From Brugia malayi (Eukaryota; Nematoda; Chromadorea; Rhabditida; Onchocercidae): a stretch of 64,000 nucleotides of DNA. A program made the position numbers and the translations under genes. The notes beneath the pieces were generated by a model that worked only from the letters and a program-made list of their open reading frames with translations, was not told the origin of the DNA and ran no database searches. Shown here in pieces: positions 1 through 12,799 of this stretch. Location of the stretch: NCBI RefSeq assembly GCF_000002995.4, contig NW_025062479.1, forward strand, positions 24,735,221 to 24,799,220, read 5' to 3'. Each line of letters starts with the position of its first letter. Positions within the stretch are counted from its first letter, which is position 1.

Positions 1-3
1 ATA

Positions 4-236
4 GAATTTAATGTAAACTTAAATTAAACAATAATTTGGTTGTATTATTAAAGTTGAAAATAAGTAAATAAATAAATAAACAAGTAAATAAACAATGAAA
101 TGTTGCCATTTTTTGATAGAATAAAATGTAATGTAAATTTAGATTAATAAACAACGATAATTTGGTTGTCTTATTGAAATTGAAAAATGAGTAAATAAAT
201 AAATAAATAAATAAACAATTAAATATTGCCGTTTTT
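4..236. repeat. Two-copy tandem duplication, about 120 bp unit
   Basis: A segment containing AATAATTTGGTTGT, an AAATAAAT run and TTGCC(A/G)TTTTT occurs twice in direct orientation with moderate divergence. No coding potential was seen. Confidence 0.75.
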
Positions 237-1609
237 AAAAGTGAAATTATTATAATATTTTTTTTTAAATAACATTTTATCCTTTCCTTTTTTTTTTTAT
301 ATATTTTGTCAAAGAAAATGTAATAGAGCAATTAAAAAAGACTTTTTAAATCAATAAAATAAAAGAGGGAGAGAGAGAGAGAGAGAGAGGGAGAGTAAGC
401 AAGCCTTAATCATTGTGAAAAAGAAAAAAAACTAATCGAGGAAACTTATTGGAATTAAAATTTCAATATAAATTTTGCATAAAATGTTTATTTAAATTAT
501 ATTTTTGGCTATTTTTAGTAGCACTCATTGAAATGAGCGAAAATATTGAAAATGAAATGAAATATAAACAAAAAGCATACATATATGCACATATATATAT
601 ATAAATGTAAACATCTAAGTTATTTTTTTTTTTTTTTAATTTAAATTTATTTATTTCTTTTTTAAGTATACAAATTCTAAATGTCTCTTTCTTAATTGAT
701 TGCAAGAAAAGTAAAAAAGCAAAAAAAAAAAAAAAAAAGAAAAAAATTTTTTTGTTTTTCTTTTTACTTTTAATTCTAAAAATTGAAATGTTTACATTAA
801 GAAGTGAAAAGAAAAAAATTATTTTTTTGTTTTTAAATGAAATATTTACAAAATGAATAATAGTTGAAGAATAAAATAGCATCTAATAATCATATAGAAT
901 TGCAAAAAAGGAAATTTTGAAAGCAAAAAAATGCAAATAAAATAGTTTTTTTTTTTACAAAAAAAAAAAAAAAGTTTTAAATAGTTTTAAAATTCAATTA
1001 TTGCTACAAAAAAAAAAAAATTTAGTGATGAAAAATGAAATTAGTTGTTGCATTAGATGGAAAAGTTAAATGTCGAATGAAATGATTTACCGTAAAATTT
1101 AATTTAAATATAAATTTTTTTTTTTTAAATATACAAAAAAAAAAAAAAAAAAAACATACTTGTATTATTGAATATAAAAATAGAAATTATTTGAAAAAAG
1201 TTTTTTTTTTTTTGATTAATTGTATAAATAATATTATATGCAAAAAATATTTTTAATTTTGAAATTTATTGAAAAATCGAATATTTAGCAAAAAGTAGGA
1301 GCAAAAATTATCCAAATTTATGTATGATTTTGTTTAAATTATTACTAAATTTGTCCATGAAAGTAATCAAAAAATGATTTTTAAATTAATTTTTTTTTTT
1401 TAATTTAGCAACTTTTTTTTGAAATTATTTAAATTTCAAATTTATTCAAAAAAAACACACACACACAAATTCATACATTTATATTTATGTAAATATAAAT
1501 ATTGAATTATAAACATTGAGTAAAAAATTTATTCTTTACATTCTGTATTTAATTTTTACAATAAAAATTTTGTGATTTTATTTATTTATTAATTTAATTT
1601 AATTTTTTT
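237..1609. other. AT-rich intergenic sequence
   Basis: Homopolymer A and T runs, a (GA)n tract at 368-390 and short TA and CA runs. No open frame with non-repetitive codon content was seen on either strand. Confidence 0.7.
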
Positions 1610-1617
1610 TAATTAAA

Positions 1618-2028
1618 CAAAAGGCTTAAATTATTAAATTGAAATTATTCACAATTTAAATGTATATAACAGAAGGTTTAATTATTAAATTGAAATTATT
1701 CAAAATTTAAATATATATAATAAAAGGCTAAAATATTAAATTGAAATTATTCAAAATTTAAATATATATAATAAAGGCTTAAATTATTAAATTGAAATTA
1801 TTCAAAATTTAAATACATATAATAAAGGCTTAAATTATTAAATTGAAATTATTCAAAATTTAAATATATATAATAAAAGGCTTAAATTATTAAATTGAAA
1901 TTATTCAAAATTTAAATACATATAATAAAAGGCTTAAATTATTAAATTGAAATTATTCAAAATTTAAATATACATAATAAAAGGCTTAAATTATTAAATT
2001 GAAATTATTCAAAATTTAAATATAACAG
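1618..2028. repeat. 52-bp AT-rich minisatellite
   Basis: The unit GGCTTAAATTATTAAATTGA plus AATTATTCAAAATTTAAATA and a TATA-type end recurs about eight times with few changes. The first two copies are the most diverged. Confidence 0.85.
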
Positions 2029-2315
2029 TGATAAAAATTGATTTAAATTTTTTTTAATTAAATCAACTGTTACTAATATTATTGCTAAATATGATGATGA
2101 ATTGTTGAGATAGTTTTGAGTGGAATTATTGCTTTGCCTATCGATGATAAAATGACCTTGATAAAATTAAATTTTAATTGCAGATTAGGGGTAGGTAGTA
2201 AAAGTATCAGTGTTAAATGATGGAAATTGAAAATTGTTTAGTTTATCATCGAACAGATACTTTTCTTTTTCATTTTATTGATAATCATTTGAAAAAGGAA
2301 CAAATGTATGTGTGG

Positions 2316-2535
2316 TTGTTGATAAGAGTGATAAGGGAGAGGAGAGAAGGAAAGAGTGATAAAGGAGAGGAGAAAAGATAAGAGTGATAAGGGAGAGGAG
2401 AGAAGGAAAGAGTGATAAAGGAGAGGAGAAAAGATAAGAGTGATAAGGGAGAGGAGAGAAGGAAAGAGTGATAAAGGAGAGGAGAAAAGATAAGAGTGAT
2501 AAGGGAGAGAAGAGAAGGAAAGAGTGAGAAAAAGA
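2316..2535. repeat. 56-bp purine-rich minisatellite
   Basis: A period of 56 is seen between repeated AGAAGGAAAGAGTGATAAAG segments at 2345 and 2401. About four copies are present. The plus strand is almost entirely purine plus T, so it could form triplex (H-DNA). Confidence 0.8.
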
Positions 2536-2654
2536 GGAATTGAAATTTAATCAAATTTAGAACGAAGGGAAACGTTCCAGTAATATTATTTTTTTTTTTT
2601 GCTAATTAAAATGATTAATGGTAGAGGTGACCTTTACTTCTTCAATCGTCCATC

Positions 2655-3195
2655 AAACACACACACATACACACACACACATACACGCACATACACACAC
2701 ACACATACACGCACATACACACACACACATACACGCACATACACACACACACATACACGCACATACACACATACACATACACGTATACACACACACACAT
2801 AACACGTATATACACATACATACATAATACGCATATACAATACATATACACATACATACATACATACACATACACGCATACATAGTACACATAGACACAG
2901 ACACATACTTACATAATACACACATTCACATACACCACATACATATACATAAATAGATGTATATACACATACATATACACGCACACACGCATACACATAT
3001 GCACATACATATACACACACACACATACATACATACACATATACACATACGTATACATACACACATGCACATACATGTACACGCATACACACATACATAC
3101 ATATAAACATGCATACATACATATATACACACGCACATACACACATACACACATACGCATACATATATATCAGAAAGTTTCATATTACACACACA
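2655..3195. repeat. CA / CACATA compound microsatellite
   Basis: Alternating CA, CATA and CACGCA units run for over 500 bp. Open frames here (Thr-His or Cys-Val-Tyr repeats on either strand) are produced by the repeat itself and are not genes. Confidence 0.9.
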
Positions 3196-3342
3196 ATGAA
3201 ATTATCGGTAAAGAAAAATTTTGAAGTAAAATAAAAAAAAAAAAAGGAAAAAGAAAAGAGAAAAAGAAAGATTCTTCACTTATCTAATCAAATTACTCTA
3301 TTTTAAATTGATATAATCAAATGAATTGCTATAAAAGATGGA

Positions 3343-3345
<3 letters not shown>

Positions 3346-3384
<39 letters not shown>

Positions 3385-4200
3385 AAAGTAATAAAAAATG
3401 AAAAAATAAAAAAAAAAAAAGGTAAATTAACTTTTTTTTTAAATTTAAAAAAAAAAAAAAGAAAATAATTTCTAAAACAAATATTTCAACAATGACAGTA
3501 ATAATAACAAACAAAAACTTTTTATAAATTATTTAAAAAAAAAAAAATGTACCAAAAAAATGAATTTAAACACTCACATTTATATATATATTAAAAAAAA
3601 AAAAAAAAAAAAGGAAAAAGTTGAAAATAAAAAAAAAAAAAAAAATGGCATATAAACAACATCTTGATCAGGTGTGTATTATTATAAATGTTAAAGTACA
3701 TACTTATGTCAACAGACAGACATCACATACATACACATACATATAACATACACATACATATGGAACATGATTGTGGATTGATGATGAATGGCGGCGGAAA
3801 AAGCGCAAAAAGAAAAGAGGCGGCGGTAAGAGAAAGAGGAAAGGAAAGGGAAAAAAAAAAAAAGAAAAAATGAAACAGGACAAAATAGCTTGAAAATATT
3901 GGAAGGATTGTAATGGTTGTTTTCAATTTTTTTAAAAAAAAAAAAAAAGAGAAAAAAAAAAAAAGAAACGAAAAAATGATTTCATAGGAAATAAAAATGA
4001 AAAAAGAAGTGGATATGATTTTAAAAAAAAAGAGGAAAATCCATATATTGATTATAGTTATGCTATGTGTGAGAGCTAAAGAATTGGCCAAGTCCTATGA
4101 GATGGATTAAAGAATTAGCCAAGCTTTTCTCTCTCTCTCTCTCTCTCTCTCCCTCCCTCTCTCCCTCTTATACTACATTCCTTTTTGATCAGTTATTTAA
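3346..4200. other. Low-complexity stretch with GA, CT and poly-A tracts
   Basis: A (GA)n tract lies at 3346-3381, several poly-A runs at 3410-3650 and 3850-4030, and a (CT)n tract at 4125-4165. Position 3785-3840 is a little GC-richer (GGCGGCGG...) but gives no convincing exon. Confidence 0.65.
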
Positions 4201-4237
4201 GAAAAAAAAGAAAAAAAAGGTATAAAACTGACAAAAG

Positions 4238-4520
4238 TTTAGTCTGCTTTATTAATTAAAAAAAAAAAAATTTTTTAAATTTTAAATAATTAATTAATCA
4301 ACTACGACAATTATTATTTTTTTTTTTTTTGCCATTATTGTATTAAAAGAAAAAATAATAATAATAATGAGAAAGAGAAAGTCTGCTTTATAAAAAAAAA
4401 GAAAAAAATTCATAATTAAAAATTTTAAAATTTTAAATAATTATTTTCTAATTAATCAACTGCAACAATTATTTTTTTTTACTATTTTTGTATTTAAAAA
4501 AAAAAAAGAAAAATAATGAG
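4238..4520. repeat. Two-copy tandem duplication, about 145 bp unit
   Basis: AGTCTGCTTTAT followed by poly-A, then AATTAATCAACT(A/G)C(G/A)ACAATTATT occurs twice. Confidence 0.7.
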
Positions 4521-4789
4521 TATATAATAATTATTTATTTATTCATACATTATAACATATATATAATAATATACAATCTAATTTTAATTTTATGGTAAAT
4601 ATTGAAAAAAAAAAAAAAAAAAACGAATAAAATGATAATTTTATTGATTCATTTTATAATCGAAATCATTTTTAGTTCCTTTTTTAAAATTGCAAAAAAA
4701 AAAAAAAAAAAAATGAATGTATTCAAATTAAAATGAACAAAAAAAAAAAAAAAAAAAATTATTGAAGTTAATATTGTAATATTTTATAA

Positions 4790-4970
4790 TATTTGTTTGT
4801 TTAATTATAAAATCATTTCAATTATTTCAATTATTTTACAAAATCATTTCAATTATTCCAATTATTTTCAATTATTTGTTTAATTATAAAATCATTTCAA
4901 TTATTTCAATTATTTTCAATTATTTGTTTAATTATAAAATCATTTCAATCATTTCAATTATTCAAATAAT
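4790..4970. repeat. Imperfect minisatellite, ATCATTTCAATTATTTCAAT type
   Basis: Three to four copies of a unit with TTTGTTTAATTATAAAATCA and TTTCAATTATT elements. Confidence 0.75.
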
Positions 4971-5114
4971 GGAAAATATTTGTACAGTTATGTTTCGAGA
5001 GGTAGAGGTGAGGAAAAAAAAAACAGCCATGTTCAGGAAGATTCTGGATCCGGAAAAAGAATAAAAACAAAAAAAAAAAACAGCTCAGCAATATTTTTTG
5101 GAAGAGATAGCTTG

Positions 5115-5116
<2 letters not shown>

Positions 5117-5161
<45 letters not shown>

Positions 5162-5200
5162 TGTGTGTATGTATGTGTGTGTATGTGTGTATGTGTATAT
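5117..5200. repeat. (TG)n microsatellite
   Basis: About 80 bp of alternating TG with TATG variants. Confidence 0.9.
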
Positions 5201-5284
5201 TTAAGTACAAAAATTTGCTTAGCAAATAAATATAATTTAATGATGTCATTTCTAATTTATTTCATATAACAGTCAAATGTTCCA

Positions 5285-5800
5285 TGGTGATAAATAATCA
5301 TAATAATTTGGTAAATAATAGCAGCAATAATAATAATAATAAATAATAGCAATAATGATAATAAATAATATTAATAATAATAACAATAAATAAAAGCACT
5401 AATAACGATAAATAATAGTAATAATAAAGAGTAATGATAATAATAAAATAACAATAATAACAATAAATAGGAACAATAATAATAAATAACAATAATAATA
5501 ATAAATAGTAATAATAATAATAAATAGTAATAATGATAATAATAAATAATATTAATAATAATAAATAATAATAAATAGTTGATAATAAATAATAGTGATA
5601 ATAATAATAAATTGTAATAATAACAAATAATAGTGATAATAATAAATAGTAATAATGATCATAATAAATAATAGTAATAATAATAATAATATTAATAAAT
5701 TGTAATAATAATAAATAATAGTGATAGCAATAAATAGTAATAAAGATAATAATAAATGATAGTAATAAATAGTAATAATAATAAATTGATGAAATAATAA
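5285..5800. repeat. AAT-rich trinucleotide repeat block
   Basis: Imperfect AAT/AAC/GAT triplets run for about 500 bp. Any open frame here is Tyr/Ile-type repeat translation. Confidence 0.85.
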
Positions 5801-6275
5801 CAGATGAATAACTATTGCATTGTTCTGTATTAAATATATTTCAATGATTCCAAAAAAAAAAATTTCAAAAAAATTTTAATCAGTAAACAAACATAAAGTA
5901 AAAAAAAAAAAAAAAAACAATAACAAACTTTTTCTTCTTTCTATTTTTACTTTTCATTTTTTTTTTAAAAAAAAAAAGAAAAAACGTATCTTTTCGTTTT
6001 TGTTTACTTCACTTTCATCATCATCCTTTACTATTATTATTAAGAAATACTTAAAAATGTAGTACTTACAAAAAAAAAAAAACATTTAAGTAATATTTTT
6101 AAAATCTTTTCATTAACACTTGAAAAGAAAAAAAAAAGGAAATTGTAATTTAATTTTAATTTAGAACTTAAATATTCGATTTAAGAGTTTAAATATTCTA
6201 TGATAATTTCAATAATAATAGTAATTATTATTTTTTTTTTTTGAAATAAAATGGAAATGAACGATATTATGGGGG

Positions 6276-6345
6276 AATGATGGAGAGAGAGAGAGAGAGA
6301 GGGACAGACAGGGAGAGAGAGAGGGAAGAGAGGGAGAGATTGTTG
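6276..6345. repeat. (GA)n purine tract
   Basis: GA repeats interrupted by GGGACAGACAGG. Confidence 0.8.
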
Positions 6346-6614
6346 GAGATAAATGGATGTAAATAATACTTGATGATGATGATGATGAAAAATGAAATAT
6401 AATTTGAACAGCTGCCAGTTGCATAAGAATGGAAAAGTGTGGAGGAAGAGAGGAGTGATGATGGAAGATGAGGAGAGGAAAAGAAGGAAAGGGAGGAATA
6501 TGAAGAGGAGAGAGAGAAGAGGATTGATGGTAATATTTCTGGGAGGGAAACTAACTGGCATTAAGCTTAGCTAATTGCTCGTGGTGGGAACCATTTGATT
6601 TTTGGTAAATGGAA

Positions 6615-7350
6615 AAATGAATGAATGATCGAATGATCGAATGAATGGCGAATGAATGAATGGATGAATGATCGAATGAGTGGATGAATGATCGAATGAA
6701 TGAATGAATGAATGAATGAGTGAATGGAGAATGAATGAATGAATGAATGGATGAATGAATGAATGAATGAATAAATGAATGAATGATTGAATGATCGAAT
6801 GAATGAATGAATGAATGAGTGAATGGGAGAAAGAATGAATGAATGGGCGAATGGATGAATGAATGAATGAATGAATGAATAAATGAATGAATGATTGAAT
6901 GATCGAATGAATGAATGAATGAATGAATGAATGAATGAATGGAATGAATGAATGAATGAATGAATGAATGAATGAATGAATGAACGAATGAATGAATGAA
7001 TGAATGAATGAATGGATGAGAATGAATGAATGAATGAATGAATGAATGAATGAATGAATGAATGAATGAATGAATGAATGATCGAATGAATGAATGAATG
7101 AATGAATGAATGAATGAATGAATGAATGAATGAGTGAATGGGAGAATGAATGAATGAATGGGCGAATGAATGAATGAATGAATGGGCGAATGAATGAATG
7201 AATGAATGGGCGAATGGGTGAATGAATGAATGGGCGAATGAATGAATGAATGAATGGGCGAATGGGTGAATGAATGAATGAATGAATGAATGAATGGAGT
7301 GAATTAATGAATGAATGATCGAATGAATGAATGAATGAATGAATGAATTA
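6615..7350. repeat. (AATG)n tetranucleotide array with interspersed GATC and GGGCG variants
   Basis: About 735 bp of GAATGAAT units, with islands of ATGATCGAATGA and GAATGGGCGAATG. Because 4 and 3 are coprime, each frame reads as a 4-residue repeat. The long minus-strand open frame (His-Ser-Phe-Ile) is an artefact of the array. Confidence 0.92.
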
Positions 7351-8900
7351 AAAATGAAAAATGAATTCAAGAAATTTCCTTTCTTAGATGGATTAAAAAA
7401 TTTTGCAATGATTATAATAAAATTAAATATTTGATAGCACTTTTATTAAATTTCTCATTTCTCTCTTTTAACACTTTCTAATGAAATCATTTTTTCACTT
7501 TCATTTTATCTTTTAATTTATCATTTTTATAACTTAAAATCAAAAAAAAATTTTGCACAAATAATTTCGTATATAAATGAAAATTATACAATTTAATAAA
7601 TTAATTAAAACAAATTGAATTTATAAACTTTGTAAAATAAGCTAAATCACATAAATTTATCATTAGTTTAGCTCCATTTTTTTTTTTTTTCTAATAATAA
7701 AAATAATAAAATATCTTTTAAAAAAAAAAAAAAAGAACTTAAAAAATATTTCTGATCAATTAACCATTATTAGTAATTGTAATTGCAAAAACAATTAAAT
7801 TTTTAGCTTGTTCAAATTAAAATTTATTAATTCAATTAACAAAATTTAGAAATCAATGTGATATTTGTAAATTAAAAATAAAATATGAATGATAAAAAAA
7901 AAAAAATAATACAATAAATAATTAAGTAAAATCATTTAAATATTTATAACTTAAAATTAAAAAAATTTTGCACAAATAATTTTGTATATAAATGAAAATT
8001 ATACAATTTAATAATTTAATTAAAAAATTATAAAAAGATAAAGAGGAAAAAAAAAAATTGCTAAAAGCTAAATGACATTTGATAGGATAATTCTCAATTT
8101 GCAAACATTTTAAAATTATAAATTAATATTTGCCTATTTGTGTATGTATGTATGTATGTGTATGTGTGTGTGTGTGTTTGTATGTGTATGTGTCTGTATG
8201 TATGTGTATGTACTTTGATATTATTTAATTTTTAAAGTATTTGAAGTAAACAAAAAGTACATTGCTCTTATCACGTTAACAATATCTTCTATTTCAAATA
8301 ACAATTATCAGTTGCACAGGTAGTTGTAGAGTGTATTGTTATTGATATAGTATTTTAATAGCTCTAACAATAACAATAAGCTTTATGTTTAGCAAATATT
8401 AATATTTTCCAATTATAATGTTTTTTTTTTTTTACAATTTTTCTAGATATTTATTAAATTTTTATTATACAAATAAAGAAAAATGAATTATATATTATCA
8501 TATATTCTTCTCTCTCTCTCTCTTGCTTATTCTCTCTCTATCATATATAAATTCCAGTTTATATTGTTCATTTAAAAAACAAAGAGAGAGAGAGAGAGAG
8601 AGGCAGAGGGAGAGGCAGAGAAGAAAAGAAAAGAGAATGTTTTCTGATGAAAAATTAGAAAATTCTTTCTTTAGACAAATTTATAAAATTTAGCAATTTT
8701 TAATTATTAAACATTTGGATTATTAGCTGAATATGAATATGAATGCATTCTCAAAATGATTAGACGGAAAATATTTTTTTTCTTCTTTCTCAAATTCCGG
8801 AAATATTTGAAGATTTACAAATCAGGCAAATATATAAACAGGAAACAGGAAACGATATGCAGTAAATTTTGAAATGTTTGAATAAAATTTGCAACAACAG
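7351..8900. other. AT-rich sequence without recognisable genes
   Basis: A TATG/TG microsatellite lies at 8138-8215, with CT and GA tracts at 8508-8540 and 8582-8604. A roughly 90-bp segment near 7535-7620 recurs at 7948-8030 (AACTTAAAAT...TTTTGCACAAATAATTT). No coding region was seen. Confidence 0.65.
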
Positions 8901-8904
8901 AAAC

Positions 8905-9550
8905 TTTCCTTTTTCGGTTATATGTAGATGACCATAATAAATTTCATTAATATTCCAGTAATAATAATAACAATTTTAGCAGTGCATTAAAAACTTTTTT
9001 GCATTCCGGATGTCAAATTTTTCCATTCCGGAATGATAATATTTCAGTTATATATAGATAACTATAATAAATTTCATTAATTTACAAGCAATAATAATGA
9101 TAATAATAATAATAATGATAATGATAATAATAATAACAATAATAACATTAATAATAATAATTTTAGCAGTGCATTAAAAATTTCTTATATTCCGGATGTT
9201 AAATTTTTCCATTCCGGTGTGATAATATTTCAGTTATATATAGACGACTATAATAAATTTCATTAATTCCAGTAATAATAATATCAGTTATATGTAAACG
9301 ACTGTAATAAATTTTATTAATGTTCCAGTAATAATAATAATAACAATTTTAGCAGTGAATTAAAAACTTTCTACATTCCGGTTATTAAATTTTTCCATTC
9401 CGGTATGATAATAATATCAGTTATCAGTTAAACGACTATAATAAATTTTATTAATGTTCCAGTAACAATAATAATAAAAAAAATTTTAGCAGTGAATTAA
9501 AAACTTTTTTACATTCCGGTTGTTAAATTTTTTCCATTCCGGTATGATAA
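8905..9550. repeat. Diverged tandem repeat, about 100-180 bp unit, with CATTCCGG motifs
   Basis: About five units, each with a CAGTTATAT-AGA(C/T)GACTATAATAAATTT block, an ATT/AAT run, TTTTAGCAGTG(C/A)ATTAAAAA and paired CATTCCGG elements. Unit length varies because of the AAT run. Confidence 0.8.
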
Positions 9551-10214
9551 TAGATTTCAATTAATTGTTATTGCATCGAAAATCACTAATGAATCAAAAA
9601 TTAGAGTATGAAAGAAAAAATTAAAATGAAATTGAAGAAAACCGGAAAATAAAAAAAAAAAAAAAAAAAAAAAAGGAGAAATAGAAAGAGAAAAAAGAAA
9701 ACAAACATAATAATTGAAGATGAAAGTGTTTTTCTTTCATTTTTTTTTTAAAGTATTTATAAAATACAAACTTTTTCACAAAATATTTTTTCTCTTTTAT
9801 TAAGTGGTAATTTTCAACAAACAAAAAATAAATAAAAAATTATTTGAAAAACAAAAAAAAAAAAAAAAACGATTTTATTTTTCAAAAATATGAAATTTCA
9901 AAAAAAAAAAAAAATTAAATTTTATTATAACATTTGCATGTTAAAATGAGAATGCAAATTTGCTTAGTAATTTATTTACTCAAACAAAAATAGCTAATTG
10001 CTAATATTTTCATTTCAAATTTTTTTTTTTAAATGGAAAAGATAATGAAGAGAAGAGAGGGTAAGAGAAAAGAATGGATAATTTTTTTTAAAAAAAAAAA
10101 AAAATTGTTGAAAGAAAATAATTTATTAAATAAAAAGTGAAAAAGATTATTTGATAAACAATTATTTCGATTTTTTATTTTCTTTTTTTTTTTTTTTAAC
10201 TTTTTCAAAAAATA

Positions 10215-10590
10215 ATAAAATGGTGTAAACAAATTATTAGTAAATTTAATGAAAAAAAAAAAAAAAATGTCATCATTAAAATGTTTAGGAAAATTAATAA
10301 AACATTTACTTTACAAATAATAAAAATTAATTATTAGTAAATTTAATGAAAAAAAAAAGGAAAGAAAAAACGTCATCATTAAAATGTTTAGAAAAATTAA
10401 TAAAACATTTACTTTACAAATAATAAAACATTTACTTTACAAATAATAAAAACATTTACTTTACAAATAATAAAAACATTTACTTTACAAATAATAAAAA
10501 CATTTACTTTGCAAATAATAAAACATTTACTCTACAAATAATATTACTTTTATAAATAATATATTTTATTTTTATAAAAATTACTTTTAC
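10215..10590. repeat. Two-copy repeat leading into a 24-bp array (ACATTTACTTTACAAATAAT)
   Basis: A segment with AATTATTAGTAAATTTAATG and TCATCATTAAAATGTTTAG is present twice. It is followed by about six copies of a 24-bp unit. Confidence 0.85.
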
Positions 10591-11094
10591 AAATAATAAA
10601 ATCTATTATTAACTATCAAAATAAACAAAACAATTATTTTATCTATTTATTTAATTAAAATTGTTTACCAAATTATCTTCTGCGAGAGAGAGGAGAAAAA
10701 AAAAAAAAAAAAGAAGAACAGAGGAAGAAGAGAGGTAATAGTTAAAATAAGGACGAAGGAGGGACGGAGAGAGAGAGAGGTGGAAAGAGGGGGGGGAAAA
10801 AAAGTACTGAAATTAGGACAAATGGTTAACAATAATAGTACGTTTGAATTGTACTGCGGAACTACTACGACCATAAAAATATTTTAAAATTTTATAGAAA
10901 AAGCGTTTTTTTTTTTTTTTTCCTTTTTGAAAGATCAAATAGATAAATAAAAATGGAACAGTAGAAGGGTATGGCAAAATTTTTGAAATAATTTTTGACC
11001 TATTTTACTGTGAAATTAGTTAGAAGTGAAATGTTGAAAATGTATGTTTTACTTAATGTTTTTTTTGATATATTTATGGCTCTTATTAAATTAG

Positions 11095-11640
11095 TAATAT
11101 TTATTATAATAATTAATAATAGATAATAATAATAATAATAATGGATAATTAATAATAATAATAATAGTTAATAATTAATGGTGGTAATAATAATAAACAA
11201 ATAATAACAATTAATAATGATAATAATAAAGAAATAAATGAATAAACAAATGGAGGATATATTATAATAATTAATAAATAATGATAGTAATAGTAATAAT
11301 AAATAATAATAATTAATGATAGTAATAATAAATAATTAATAATAATATAAATAATAATTAATGATAGTAATTTTATTATAATCACTATTTGTTATAATAA
11401 AAATAATAATAATAGATAATAAATAATAAATAATAACAATAATAATAATTAATGATAGTATTAATAATAGTAATAATAAATAACTAATAATAACAAATAA
11501 TAATTAATAATGATAAATATGATAAATAAATAAACAAACAACAAAGTAACGAAAAAAAAATAGTAATAACAGCGATAATGATAATAATAATAATAGTGAT
11601 AAGAAATAGTGATTATAATAAAAAAGAAAATAAAAACTTT
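11095..11640. repeat. AAT-rich trinucleotide repeat block
   Basis: Imperfect AAT/AGT/GAT triplets, similar in kind to 5285-5800. Confidence 0.85.
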
Positions 11641-11884
11641 AAAAGATTTTTTCAATGAGAATAATTAATGAAAGCATATCATCCATTCATTAATATTATA
11701 GCAAATATTCATTAAAATTTCATCCAATAATAAATCAAAAAAAAAAATCATTAAGAAGGAAGAGAAAAAGTAAGAGAGAGGGAAAGTAAAAAAAAAAGGC
11801 AAAATAAATTAATAAACAAAATAATTAACTTAAAATTGTTATTCAAAAAAAAAAAAAAAAAAAGGGGGAATGATTGATAAAAAT

Positions 11885-12290
11885 CATTAAAATTAAATAT
11901 ATATATGAAAGAAGAGAGAGAGAAAAATTAATTTAAATTAAATTAATATAATAATCAATAATAATTGATTGATCTATCTAAGAGAGAAATATATATAAAG
12001 TTAAACAAATTGTTAAAATTAAATATATATATATGAAAGGAGAGAGAGAGAGAAATTAATTTAAATTAAATTAATATAATAATCAATAATAATTGACTGA
12101 TCTATCTAGAAAGGATATATACATATATATATAATGTTATTCTATTAATTCATTTCCTAACTTTTGTTAAATTGTTAAAATTAAATATATATATGAAAGG
12201 AGAGAGAGAGAGAGAGAGAGAGAGGAATTAATTTAAATTAAATTAATATAATAATCAATGGAAGGATATATATACATTAAAAAAGTAAAG
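11885..12290. repeat. Three-copy tandem repeat with GA tract
   Basis: Each unit holds ATTAAATATATATATGAAAG, a GA run of different length, AATTAATTTAAATTAAATTA and ATATAATAATCAAT. Units are about 130-170 bp apart. Confidence 0.8.
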
Positions 12291-12799
12291 CAATAAAATT
12301 ATTATCAATAATTAAAATAAGCACATGAAATGATATGCTGTAACCATGGTAACAACTTAAAATAGTTTATTATATAATTATCGAACATTTTATTTTATTC
12401 TATTAATTCATTTCCTTACTTTCATTTCTTTTTCATTTTCACTTTTTCTTTTTCCAATCAATTTTTTATGTATTATTGAAATAATTGATTTATAGAATTA
12501 ATCAATTAATTATACTTAATCAATTAATCAATCAATTGAAATATTTAACAAAAAAAAAAAAAAAAAAAAAAAGAGAATTGATAATATTTTTAGCATTTTA
12601 AAAAAGTTTTTAGATTTATTATAGAAAAATTTATTTCACATTTGATTAATTTAAATTTTCTTTTTTTTTTTTATCATTGCTAAATTATTTGGATAAAAAT
12701 TTTTACTGATTGATAAAGATAAATGAAAAAGAACTGTGATTTAAACAGCAATAATATTGTTATCATTAAAACAGTTAAAAAAAAGAAAAGATATTAAGC

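Noticed and set aside
6567..7370. 267-residue minus-strand open frame reading His-Ser-Phe-Ile repeats
   Set aside because: It is the translation of an AATG tetranucleotide array; it has no unique domain and the repeat alone keeps the frame open.
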